A stretch of DNA of 64,000 bases, taken from UBA4416 sp044238845. GTDB taxonomy: Bacteria > Bacteroidota > Bacteroidia > B-17B0 > Aurantibacillaceae. A program made the translations under genes and the position numbers. Within the stretch, counting starts at the first letter, position 1; each line of letters opens with the position of its first letter. Shown here in pieces: positions 37,301 through 47,200 of the stretch. Location of the stretch: contig JBIICN010000015.1 in assembly GCA_044238845.1 (NCBI GenBank), positions 18,213-82,212 of the forward strand. The letters are read 5' to 3'. A model generated the notes under the pieces. It ran no database searches and was not told the DNA's origin. It saw nothing but the letters and a program-made list of their open reading frames with translations.

Positions 37301-40169
37301 AAACAATGCCACATCAGTTCTTACGGGTAGTATTTCTGGTCCAACATCAACTGGTGTTTGGACAGGAGGAGCAGGAACTTACAACCCCAATAATACAGTT
37401 TTAACTGCAACTTACACTCCTAGTGCCAGTGAATTAGCAGCAGGTTTTGTTAATCTCACGTTAACTTCTACCTTAAACGGCAATTGTAATGCATCTACTG
37501 ATAATGTTTTAATTAATTTTTCAAACTCTCCAACGGTTTATGCTGGTGTTGATTTGTATTCTTGTAAAAACAATGCAAATGCATTTCCATCTGGTATAGT
37601 TTCGGGACCAACCACAACAGGTATTTGGTCAGGTGGAACAGGAACCTTTACTCCAAGTAACACTTCACTAAATCCAACCTACATTCCAAGCGTTGCCGAT
37701 TTAGCAGCTGGTGCTGTTACATTGAGCTTAACATCAACCAATAACGGAACATGTTTACAAGTTACAGATAGCGTAAAAATTATATATACACCATCTCCAA
37801 TTGTAAATGCAGGGATAGATATCACTTCTTGTAAAAATAGTGCTACTTCTGTGTTATCTGGCTCTGTATCTGGCGCTTCTTCAACAGGTATTTGGAGCGG
37901 TGGTACTGGTAATTATAATCCAAGCAACTCTGTTCTAAATGCAACCTACAGCCCAAGCGCATCCGAATTAACCGCAGGTTTTACTAAATTAATTCTATCA
38001 TCGTCTAATAACGGAACATGTTTACAGGTTAGTGATACCGTGGTTATATTTTATACAAACTCCCCTGTAGTAAATGCAGGCCTAAATGTTAGTTCATGTA
38101 AAAACAACCCATCAACAGTTCTTTCTGGAACTGTATCAGGTGCAACTACAACAGGTATTTGGACTGGTGGTTCAGGAACTTTTAACCCTAACAATACCGT
38201 TTTAACAGCAACATATACTCCAAGCGCTTCCGAAATTAATGCTGGATTTGTAAATTTAATTTTAACCTCAACAAATATTGGTAATTGTGCCATAGCAAAT
38301 GATAATGTCTTAATTAATTTTACCACAGCTCCTTCAGTATATGCTGGAATTGATTTACTTACTTGCAAAAATAACGCTAATTCTATGCTTTCGGGTTCAG
38401 TAAATGGGCCTACTACAACTGGTATTTGGGCTGGCGGCACAGGGACATTTACTCCAAGCAATACCTCTTTAAACCCAATTTACATTCCTACTCCTTCTGA
38501 AATTAGCAATGGTTTTGTTAAACTAACATTAAATTCAACTAATAACGGAAATTGTAATCAAGTGAAAGATAGTTTAGTTATTAATTTTACAAATCCACCT
38601 ATAGTAACTGTAGGTGTTGATTTATTTTCTTGTAAAAACAACCCTTCTGTATTAATCAATGGCTTAGTTTCTGGGTCATCAACAACTGGAATATGGACAG
38701 GAGGTTCAGGTTCTTTTAATCCAGGAAACACTTCACTAACTACCACTTATACACCAAATGCCGCTGAAATTGCAGCTGGTTCAGTAAGTTTAATTCTTAA
38801 CTCTACAAATAATGGGAACTGTAATCAAGTTAGTGATACTATAATCATCAATTTCACAAACCCTCCAAGTGTTAATGCTGGTGTCGATTTATTTTCTTGT
38901 AAAAATAACGCATCAACGGTATTAGCAGGTGTTGTAAATGGGCCAACAACATCAGGAATTTGGACAGGTGGTTCTGGAACATTTAATCCAAACAACACTG
39001 TTTTAACAGCAACTTACACGCCTAGTGCAGCTGAGATTTCTGTTGGATTTGTGAACCTAACACTCACATCAACTAATAATGCAGGATGTAATGCAGTCAA
39101 TGATTTAATTAAGTTAAACTTTGTTCCAAAACCATTTGCTAACTTTAATTATAATAATGTTTGTTTAAATAACTCAACTGCATTTACAGACTTTTCGTTA
39201 GCAGGATCCGGAACTGTAACATCATGGTCATGGTCTTTTGGAGATGGAGAAAATGCAAACACGCAAAACACAAGTCATACTTACTCAACGTCAGGAACAT
39301 ATTCAACACAATTAATTGTATCAAATTCGTTTGGATGTAATGACACCATAACAAAAACACCAACAGTTTATACTTTACCAAATGCAGATTTTGGCATTAA
39401 TAGAATATGTAATGGTAATTTGTTAACCTTAATTTTTTCAGACAGTTCAAAAGTATCATCACCAGAAATAGTAAACCAATGGTTTTGGGATTTTGGTGGG
39501 CCTGGACAAAGTAATATTAAAAATCCAACGCAATTATTTCCTGGTTCGGGTTTGTATAACATTACTTTGATAGCCACCACAAATCATGGCTGTAAAGATA
39601 CTATAGTTAAACAACTGAATTTAACTCCGAGACCTTCAGCAGGATTTGCTTATTCAATTTCCTCAGGTGTTAATGTAGGAACGACGGTGAATTTCGTAGA
39701 TACTTCAAGTTATTCTAGTACTTGGTCGTGGAGTTTTGGAGATGCTCAAGGAAATGGATCTACTCTTCAAAATCCTTCGACAATATACTATGACAATGGA
39801 ACTTATGTAGTTACTCAAGTTGTAAGCGACGGTTATGGATGTTCTGATACAGCTCGCGTTGCTATAAAAATAAACAATGTAACTTTTGAAATATCGACAT
39901 TAATACCAAATGCCATTTCGCCTAATGGGGATGGGAAAAATGATGTTTGGAAATTAGATTTCTTAGGTTTATTGTATCCAAAAGCCTCTGTAAAAATATA
40001 TAACAGATGGGGCGAAGAAATTTATACGTCTGAAGGTAGCTACACATCACCTTGGGACGGAACCTATAAAGGACAAGTGTTACCCGTTGGCACTTACTAT
40101 TATGTTTTAAATTTAAACGATCCAATAATTACGGAACCATTTAAAGGTGGTATCCTATTAATAAGATAA
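34341..40169 (+). CDS. Giant T9SS-secreted repeat protein 1 (IgGFc-like N-terminus, 13 x 89-aa repeats, PKD, CHU_C)
   Basis: The 1942-aa protein starts with a signal peptide (about 1-21, ending NVKSQ). Residues about 25-430 resemble the IgGFc-binding N-terminal domain (e.g. STHKISVLYS and SNKPVYTLHVSGYGC). Then come 13 tandem repeats of 89 residues (441-1598). Each has two Cys, in CKNN and NGNC, a GIWTGGTGTF core and a TYTPSASE block. Three PKD-like domains (about 1599-1842, SWSFGDG type) follow. It ends in a gliding-associated CHU_C / type B T9SS sorting domain (about 1850-1942; NAISPNGDGKNDVW, VKIYNRWGE, GGILLIR). It should be exported by T9SS and stay cell-surface attached. The PorP/SprF gene 65 bases downstream is its likely partner. 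Confidence 0.9.
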   Translation: MFKKNPLFLIIFLTFFLNVKSQIDTSFWFIAPDISQSLGDRPIYLYFNTYEQAATVNIRQPANVSFAPISKVIAANSIDSIDLTTFISSIENNAANSILNNGLYISSTHKISVLYSIRSANNKEYLSLKGPKALGVDFYVPMQEFWNQSPATTPKSFSSFDIVATQNNTTVLITPKTAIIGHAANATFTVLLQQGQSFSCQDTARSASSSLAGSIVSANKPIAVTIQSSGLNQSGCLSSVSDQITSSEFLGTDYIVNKGTASTEKIFILATQNNTQLTIDDGSVTNVVMNFGQNYTYSAVQGVTYIKSNKPVYTLHVSGYGCRLSGAQLPPFFCAGTFTTAFTRTSPDSLALNLITRTGYEGNFALNGNASLIPASAFTIVPGSSGNIKSAKIYFSTATIPVGSHNEVTNTGDVFGMSTLNGSYNKGSAYAYLSEFVSYPSINAGSDFTICANGSLALNAQIGGGNISGIWSTTGYGTFEAGFSALTNTYTPSQLDTTVKPVKLILTTNGQCPQLKDTLSLSVKPSPLVNASIDQTVCGNNNLVLLNGTIAGGSTTGFWFSSTTGTFSPNNTTLNSTYIPSATDISNGSVKLVLTSTANGICSLVRDTMQITITPVPTSSIAASTISVCANNPTLAVSGTIGGITTTGKWTTNGSGSFNPSNILLSTNYLPSAADISVGQVKLYLSSTNNGNCNQAKDSILVVFTSPPNVNAGINFSTCKNNAVSVLSGIITGPTSTGVWTGGTGTFTPSNTVLTATYIPSAAELSAGVVNLSLTSTLNGNCNQVSDNVLINFTNPPTVNAGVDLTACKNNASSILSGIISGTTTTGIWTGGTGVFLPTNTALNATYTPSASELTTGLVSLTLTSTNNGNCAQVFDHVQINYSASPVVITDANVSSCKNNPTAVLSGTVSGATTTGVWTGGGGNFNPSNAVLNPTYTPSASEIAAGFVNLTLTSSNNGNCLQVTNTVQIVYTAPPIANAGLNITSCKNNATSVLTGSISGPTSTGVWTGGAGTYNPNNTVLTATYTPSASELAAGFVNLTLTSTLNGNCNASTDNVLINFSNSPTVYAGVDLYSCKNNANAFPSGIVSGPTTTGIWSGGTGTFTPSNTSLNPTYIPSVADLAAGAVTLSLTSTNNGTCLQVTDSVKIIYTPSPIVNAGIDITSCKNSATSVLSGSVSGASSTGIWSGGTGNYNPSNSVLNATYSPSASELTAGFTKLILSSSNNGTCLQVSDTVVIFYTNSPVVNAGLNVSSCKNNPSTVLSGTVSGATTTGIWTGGSGTFNPNNTVLTATYTPSASEINAGFVNLILTSTNIGNCAIANDNVLINFTTAPSVYAGIDLLTCKNNANSMLSGSVNGPTTTGIWAGGTGTFTPSNTSLNPIYIPTPSEISNGFVKLTLNSTNNGNCNQVKDSLVINFTNPPIVTVGVDLFSCKNNPSVLINGLVSGSSTTGIWTGGSGSFNPGNTSLTTTYTPNAAEIAAGSVSLILNSTNNGNCNQVSDTIIINFTNPPSVNAGVDLFSCKNNASTVLAGVVNGPTTSGIWTGGSGTFNPNNTVLTATYTPSAAEISVGFVNLTLTSTNNAGCNAVNDLIKLNFVPKPFANFNYNNVCLNNSTAFTDFSLAGSGTVTSWSWSFGDGENANTQNTSHTYSTSGTYSTQLIVSNSFGCNDTITKTPTVYTLPNADFGINRICNGNLLTLIFSDSSKVSSPEIVNQWFWDFGGPGQSNIKNPTQLFPGSGLYNITLIATTNHGCKDTIVKQLNLTPRPSAGFAYSISSGVNVGTTVNFVDTSSYSSTWSWSFGDAQGNGSTLQNPSTIYYDNGTYVVTQVVSDGYGCSDTARVAIKINNVTFEISTLIPNAISPNGDGKNDVWKLDFLGLLYPKASVKIYNRWGEEIYTSEGSYTSPWDGTYKGQVLPVGTYYYVLNLNDPIITEPFKGGILLIR
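35661..39134 (+). repeat. Tandem 267-nt coding repeat (13 units, arranged in 801-nt blocks)
   Basis: Thirteen 89-codon units lie within giant protein 1. Units 4-13 are exactly 89 codons each (residues 709-1598). Units 4, 7 and 10 share DNVLINF near their end. Units 4, 7, 10 and 13 share NTVLTATY or a close variant. Units 8 and 11 share VYAG, CKNNAN and NTSLNP. This shows a three-unit higher-order period (starts at 36465, 37266 and 38067). Confidence 0.9.
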
Positions 40170-40234
40170 ACTAAAAGTTATTATATCATAAATAACTAAT
40201 TCATCATAATTTGACAATTGAAACCATAAAAATA

Positions 40235-41227
40235 ATGCATTTGAAAAATAAATTTTACATTTCCATTTTAATACTAAGCTCAATAGTTTTAAGTAAAATT
40301 GGTATTGCACAACAATTACCAATATATACTAACTATATGCTTAATACATATGCATACAATCCTGCAGTGGCAGGCTCAAAATCATCGGCTGTATTTAATT
40401 TAAATTACCGTAACCAATGGGTTGGATTTCAAGATGCACCAAAAACATATATGGTAAGTATACATAGTCCTGTAGGAAAACAAAAAAAAATTGCAATAGG
40501 TGTATTAGTTAACTCTGACAACACAGGTTTATTAAGCCGTACTTCTGGGTACCTCACCCTTGCTTACCATATTAAATTAAATAAAAATTACAAACTAGGA
40601 CTGGGCGTATCAGGCGGAATGGTTCAATACCGTATTAAATTATATGATGCAAAAATTGTAGATTCTGGCGATGATTTATTAACTGGGAATATTTTATCTA
40701 ACAATGTGTTTGATTCAAATGGCGGATTATACCTATATAGCGACAAATTGTTTTTTGGGGTAGCAACCTACCAATATATTGGCAATAAAATAACTTGGAA
40801 AGATTCTCAAAGCAACTTATCTCAACATATGTATGCAACTGCAGGTTATACATTTAAAGTTTCAAAAAACATTGCAGTTCAGCCTTCAGCCTTAGTTAAG
40901 TTCAATGCTCCTGCTCCATTTCAGCCTGAATTTAGCTTAAGAGTACTTTATAAAAACTTATTTTGGATTGGAGGTTCTTATCGAATGAATGATGCTGCAA
41001 GTGCATTAATTGGTGTTACAATAAAAGATAAGTTAACTATTGGATATTCATATGATATGATAACATCAAATATCAAATCATATGCTAGTGGGTCTCATGA
41101 AATATCAATAGCATACCAATTTATTAAACCAAAGAAAAAATTAGATGCTGATGAGCAAGAATTAAATGACATTGACAATAGTATTAAAACCAAATTAAAA
41201 AAAGAAAATGAAAAAAGTACTAAATAG
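40235..41227 (+). CDS. PorP/SprF-family T9SS outer-membrane protein 1
   Basis: The 330-aa protein has a signal peptide (ending IGIAQQ). The family's opening motif QQLPIYTNYMLNTYAYNPAVAGS is followed by NYRNQWVGFQDAPKTYMVSIH; the rest is a predicted beta-barrel. PorP/SprF proteins are outer-membrane partners that T9SS needs to export and attach cargo with type B (CHU_C) sorting domains. The ATG at 40235 gives a normal signal peptide; an upstream TTG at 40211 would add eight residues with no support. The gene lies between the two giant cargo genes and overlaps the second by 20 bases. Confidence 0.9.
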   Translation: MHLKNKFYISILILSSIVLSKIGIAQQLPIYTNYMLNTYAYNPAVAGSKSSAVFNLNYRNQWVGFQDAPKTYMVSIHSPVGKQKKIAIGVLVNSDNTGLLSRTSGYLTLAYHIKLNKNYKLGLGVSGGMVQYRIKLYDAKIVDSGDDLLTGNILSNNVFDSNGGLYLYSDKLFFGVATYQYIGNKITWKDSQSNLSQHMYATAGYTFKVSKNIAVQPSALVKFNAPAPFQPEFSLRVLYKNLFWIGGSYRMNDAASALIGVTIKDKLTIGYSYDMITSNIKSYASGSHEISIAYQFIKPKKKLDADEQELNDIDNSIKTKLKKENEKSTK

Positions 41228-44200
41228 ATTATTATTGATTTTACTAGTTTTAAGTAGTAAATCAGTTATATCACAAATAGATACGGTTTTTTGGTTTGCT
41301 GCGCCATGGGTCACAACTGGGCACGCAAACAATGTTCCTGTGGTATTAAGACTATCATCTTTTAATAATGCAACTACTGTTCGTGTGAGGCAACCAGCTG
41401 GCTCATTTGACACAACATTCGTTATTCCAGCAAATTCTTTAGTATCAGAATCATTATCTCATTTAATTAATCAAATCGAAAATGTACCGGCGGATGTTAC
41501 TCATAATAGAGGATTAAAAATCACTTCTGATTTTCCTATAACTGCGATTTATGAAGTTGTAACCGTTGTTAATAATCCTGAAACATATTCACTGAAAGGA
41601 CAAAATGGATTAGGCTTAGAATTTGTATGTCCTTTTCAAACCAAAGGAGATAATGGAAATTATACGCCTGCTCCAAAATCTCAAATTGTGGTAGTTGCTT
41701 CTCAAAATGGAACCATTATCTGGGTAACACCTCGTTGCAATGTAGTTGGACATGCCGCCAATGTTACCTACTCCGTTGCTTTAAATGCTGGTCAGTCTTA
41801 TAATATTGAAAATGTAACAAGATTTACTACTGTTAGTGGTCAGAATTTAAGTGGAACTATTGTTGTTTCTAATAAACCAATTTCAGTAACTGTTTCAGAT
41901 GACTCTGTTCAAGGCGTAAGTGGTTGTAGAGATTTAATGGGAGATCAAATAGTTCCAGTAGAAGTTGTTGGAACTGAGTATATCATTAATAAAGGTGGTT
42001 TAAATGCTGCGCAATTTGAAGGAGCGTATATTGTAGCTACACAAAATTTTACCCAAATTACGATCAATGATGGAGGTGTTACGAATGTGTTATTAAATAG
42101 GGGTGATACCTATTTTTATAATACAATAAACCCTCTTACATATATAACAGGAGATAAACCTGTATATGTGATACATGTTAGTGGTTTTGGATGCGAATTA
42201 GGAGAGGCAATTCTTCCACCGTTAAGTTGTGCAGGATCGGATCAGGTAAGTTTTACTAGAACAAATTCACAAACATTTATTTTAAACATTTTATGTAAAA
42301 CAGTTGCAACTGGTAATTTTTTACTAAATGGGAGTAACCTTTTAGTTCCTGCCTCTGGATTTACAGTTGTTCCAGGAACTGGTGGTGTATGGAGTGGTTT
42401 TCAAAGAAGCTATACAGTAGGAGAAATTGGAGCAAGTGCAACAAACTTGTTAAGAAATACACATCCAACTGATAGTTTATTTGCTATGGGCGTTATTAAT
42501 GGAGGGGCAAGTAGCGGTTGTTTATATCACTATATGTCATCTTTTTTAAGGAAAGTATATACCAATGCAGGTATTGATAAGAATATATGTACAGAAACTA
42601 CAACTATTTCTTTAAACGGTACTGTTGATGGAGGAACAACAACTGGTATTTGGACTACTCCAGATGGAACTGGGACATTTGGAAATTCAAGTAGTTTAAA
42701 TACAACATACACTTTAAGTTCTAATGATTTAAATCAGTCACAAATAAAATTTATTTTATCATCTACAGGAAACTGTGCTTCGATAAAAGATACTAGTGTC
42801 GTAAATATTTTTAAATCTCCAATTGTAGATGCTGGTGCAGGAATAACACTTTGCAAAAACAATATTTCTTTAGTACCATTAAATGGATCTTTACAGTTAG
42901 CCGCTGGCGCCAATTGGACAAGTTCTGGCACAGGTTCATTTGGAAATTCCGGAGCATTAAACACAACTTATCTTCCCTCTTTAAGCGACCTTGCCGCAGA
43001 TAGTGTAACTATTAAATTAACATCAACAGGTAGTTTAAATAGCTGTCCTAACAGATATGATAGTTTAAAAATCCGATTTACAAATGCCCCTGTAGTTACT
43101 ATGGGATCTAATTTATCAGTGTGTGCTAATAATGCAACTGTTGCCATAAGTGGATCAGTGACAGTTGGTTCAACTACAGGTATTTGGGGAGGTGGCACAG
43201 GAGCATATAGTCCATCTAGTGCAGCTTTATCATCAACTTACACTCCTACTCCAACCGAAATAGCCTCTGGTTCAGTTTACTTAGTTTTAGCATCAAGTAA
43301 CAATGGCAATTGCAAACAAGTATCAGATAGCATTTTAATTACCTTTACAGGAGCTCCTATTGTAAGTGCTGGAGCAAACCTAACGGCTTGCGAAAACAAT
43401 CCTAACACTTCACTTTCCGGTTCTGTAACAGGTCCAACATCAACAGGTATTTGGGCTGGTGGTACTGGCACATTTACACCGAATAATACTGTTTTAAATT
43501 CATTATATTCACCTAGTGCAGCTGAAATTGCAGCTGGCTCTGTCAGCCTAACACTTATATCAACAAACAATGGCAATTGTAATCAAAATATAGATGATAT
43601 AATTATCAACTTTACAAGCGCCCCAACTGTAATTGCTGGTACTAATGTAACAGTATGTAAAAACAATGCCGAAGCGTTAATTTCTGGATTAATTTCTGGA
43701 CCTACTACAACTGGAATTTGGAGTGGTGCTTCTGGTACATTTAATCCAAATAATACAACTTTAACGGGCACATATACTCCTAGTAATGCTGAATTAATTG
43801 CAGGTTTTGCCGATTTAATTCTAACATCAACAAACAATGGATTTTGTAATCAAGTAATGGATACTGTAAGAATTTTATTTACTGATGCTCCAATTGTAGC
43901 TACGGGTCCAAACATATCTGTTTGTGCAAATAATCCAACTGTAGCAATAACGGCATCGGTTACAGCAGGTTCTACAACAGGTATTTGGTCGGGCGGAAAT
44001 GGAACTTTTAATGCTAGTAACACGTCACTGTCAATTGTATATATTCCTACTCCTGCCGAAATTTTAACAGGTTCTGCAAACCTAGTCTTAACTTCAACAA
44101 ATAATGGAAATTGTAATCAAGAAAAGGATAGTGTTTTAATCATATTTACAAATTCACCAGTTGTAAATGCTGGAAATAATTTAATTTCTTGTATTAATAA

Positions 44201-47200
44201 TTCATCTACTTTACTTTCGGGTATTGTTTCGGGGCCTACAAATACTGGATACTGGTCTGGCGGTTTGGGAACTTTTAACCCAGATAGTTCTGTGTTAGGT
44301 GCAATATATACGCCAAGCGCTTCTGAAATTGCATCAGGGTTTGTAAACTTATTTTTAAATTCAAGCAATAACGGAAATTGCAATCAAGTTAGAGATACAA
44401 TACTTATTAACTTTACAAATGCTCCAGTTGCAAATGCAGGCTTAAATTTATCTGTATGTAAAAACAACGCAACAATTTCTCTTTCGGGTATTGTAACAGG
44501 TCCAACTACAACAGGTATTTGGAGCGGTGCAACAGGATCTTTTAATCCCAACAATTCTGTATTAAGTGCAACATATACCCCAAGTAATGCTGAATTGGCT
44601 GCTGGTTTTGCAAATTTAATTTTAAGTTCAACTAATAACGGTACTTGTAACCAAGCAGTTGATACAGTAGTTATATCGTTCACAGGTTCTCCAATAGTTG
44701 CTATTGGTCCAGATATATCAGTTTGTGTAAATAATGCTACGGTTGCAATTAATGGTTCAGTTACAATTGGAGCTACTTCTGGAATTTGGTCGGGTGGTTT
44801 AGGTACATTTAATCCTGGCAATGCAGCGCTTAGTACAACATATACACCAACACCCGCCGAACTATTAGCTGGATTTACAACTTTAGTTCTATCATCTACA
44901 AATAATGGAAACTGCAATCAAGTAAAAGATAGTATTTTAATTAGTTTCACGAATGCTCCAACAGTTGATGCTGGTTTTAATTTATCTGCATGTGCAAATA
45001 ATCCATTAAGTATTTTATCTGGTAATATAACCGGACCAACTATCACTGGCTATTGGTCGGGTGGTACTGGAACTTATAGTCCAGATAGCTCTGTTCTTGG
45101 AGCAACTTATAGCCCAAGTGCCGCCGAAATTTCAGCAGGATTTGCAAACCTTATTTTAAATTCTTCAAATAACGGCAACTGTAGCCAAGCTAAAGATACA
45201 GTGGTTATTAATTTCACAAACGCTCCTTTAGTAAATGCAGGGATTGATTTATCTATATGTAAAAACAATGCAAGTGCACCACTTTCTGGCTTAATAACTG
45301 GGGCAACAACAACAGGTGTTTGGACTGGTGGAACTGGAACTTTTAGCCCTAATAATACGGCGTTAACAGGATTATATACGCCTAGTGCCGCCGAAATTGC
45401 AGCAGGATTTACAAATTTAATTTTAAGTTCAACCAACAATGGAACTTGTTTACAAGAAGTAGATACCTTTAAAATAGTATTTACAAGTGCTCCTTTGGTA
45501 GCAGTAGGGCCGAATATTTCGGTATGCGCAAATAATGCATCTGTATCAGTTACAGGGACTGTAACTGCTGGATCAACCTCAGGTGTTTGGTCATCAACAG
45601 GTTCTGGGTTATTTTCACCATCAACTTCGTCCTTAAACACAATTTATCAATTAAGTCCGTCAGATATAGCAGTTGGAACAGTTAGTATAAAATTAACATC
45701 AACCAATAATGGTAATTGTAATTCAGTAAATGATAGTTTGATTATAAATGTCACTCCAAGTCCAATTGTTGATGCTGGTACTAATGACACCATTTGTTAT
45801 AGTAATATTTTTCATCCAGTTAATGGTTCAATAAGCGGAGGTGCAAGTACAGGCATTTGGTCAACCATAGGAAATGGTGTTTTTACTAACTCCACAAATT
45901 TAAGTACGATATATACAATTGGGCAAGCAGATACATTAGCGGGATATGTAAAACTAATATTAACATCCACAGGCGGAAACTGTAGTCCCGAAACAGATAC
46001 TGTATTAGTGGTTATTGCAAAATCACCAATCGTTAGTTCAGGTGCAGATAATTCAGTTTGTGACAACCAATTAATTCAATTAACTGGAAGTGTAAATGGT
46101 TTAACTACTTCTGGTGCATGGACTTCATTAGGAACAGGTTATTTTACACCAGAAGACTCTATACTCAATACATTTTACCAACCTTCACTTTTAGATATTT
46201 CAAATGGTTCAGTTACGTTAGTATTGTCTTCTACTTTTAATAAAGGTTGTGCAGGAGTTAGTGATACAGTTAAATTATCTTTTAAATCTTCGCCTGAAGC
46301 AAATTTTAATATGAGTAACGTATGTGCTAAACAAACAACAACCTTTAATGATCTGTCTACTACAACATCAGGTAGTATAACTGCTCTATATTGGGATTTT
46401 GGGGATTCGGGAACTTCAAATGCAACTACTGGCACACATTCCTATATTAATCCAGGAACATATACTGTTTCTCATATAGCTTACGGAAGTAATGGTTGTA
46501 ATGATACGATTAAACGAGCCATTGAAGTTTATTTTTTACCTCAAGCTCAATTTTACCAAAACACATCTTGCGTTGGTAACACCACTCAATTTGTAGATTC
46601 TACAAAAACGTTATCAGGAGGTATTACAAATTGGCAATGGAATTTTGGAGATTCACAAAGTTCTACTATTCAAAACCCACAACATGCCTTTAGCAGTGCA
46701 AACAATTATACTGTAACTTTAGTTGCCACTTCATCATTTGGTTGTAAAGACACCATAACAAAAACAATAACTGTTATTTCAGGGCCTAATGCTGACTTTA
46801 GTATAAATCCAAATCCTGTTGAGGCTTTGGAAACTGTTAACTTTACTGATTTATCGTCAGGGCCAGCCTCCTTAGTAAATTGGTACTGGGCATTTGGCGA
46901 TTCAACTGCTGCAAACACTCAAAACACATCTCACGCCTACAACAATCAAGGAGATTTTTCAGTATTGCTTGTTGTTAAAGATATTAACGGATGTTTGGAT
47001 TCTGCAAGAAAGGATATTTCGATTGTATTATTACCCGATGTGCCTACTGCATTTTCTCCAAATGGCGACAGTGAAAATGATTTATTTTTAGTAAGAGGAG
47101 GTCCTTTTAAATCAATTGTTGTAAGAGTATATAATAATTGGGGGCAACTTATTTTTGAAACAAATGATCAATTAGAAGGCTGGGATGGTAAATTTAAAGG

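Noticed and set aside
35661..39134. Regular repeats considered as a CRISPR array or satellite
   Set aside because: The period is 267 nt, in frame, with diverged coding units and conserved Cys. There are no short direct repeats with unique spacers and no cas gene.
35942..46918. Many long minus-strand open frames opposite the two giant repeat genes (up to 177 codons)
   Set aside because: They follow the 267-nt repeat period and give near-identical Val/Pro-rich sequences. They are the complement of Thr/Gly/Asn-rich repeats that happen to lack stops, with no start context or family similarity.
46894..47091. Plus-strand 65-codon frame inside giant protein 2
   Set aside because: It lies wholly in the PKD/CHU_C coding region in another frame and shows no independent signals.
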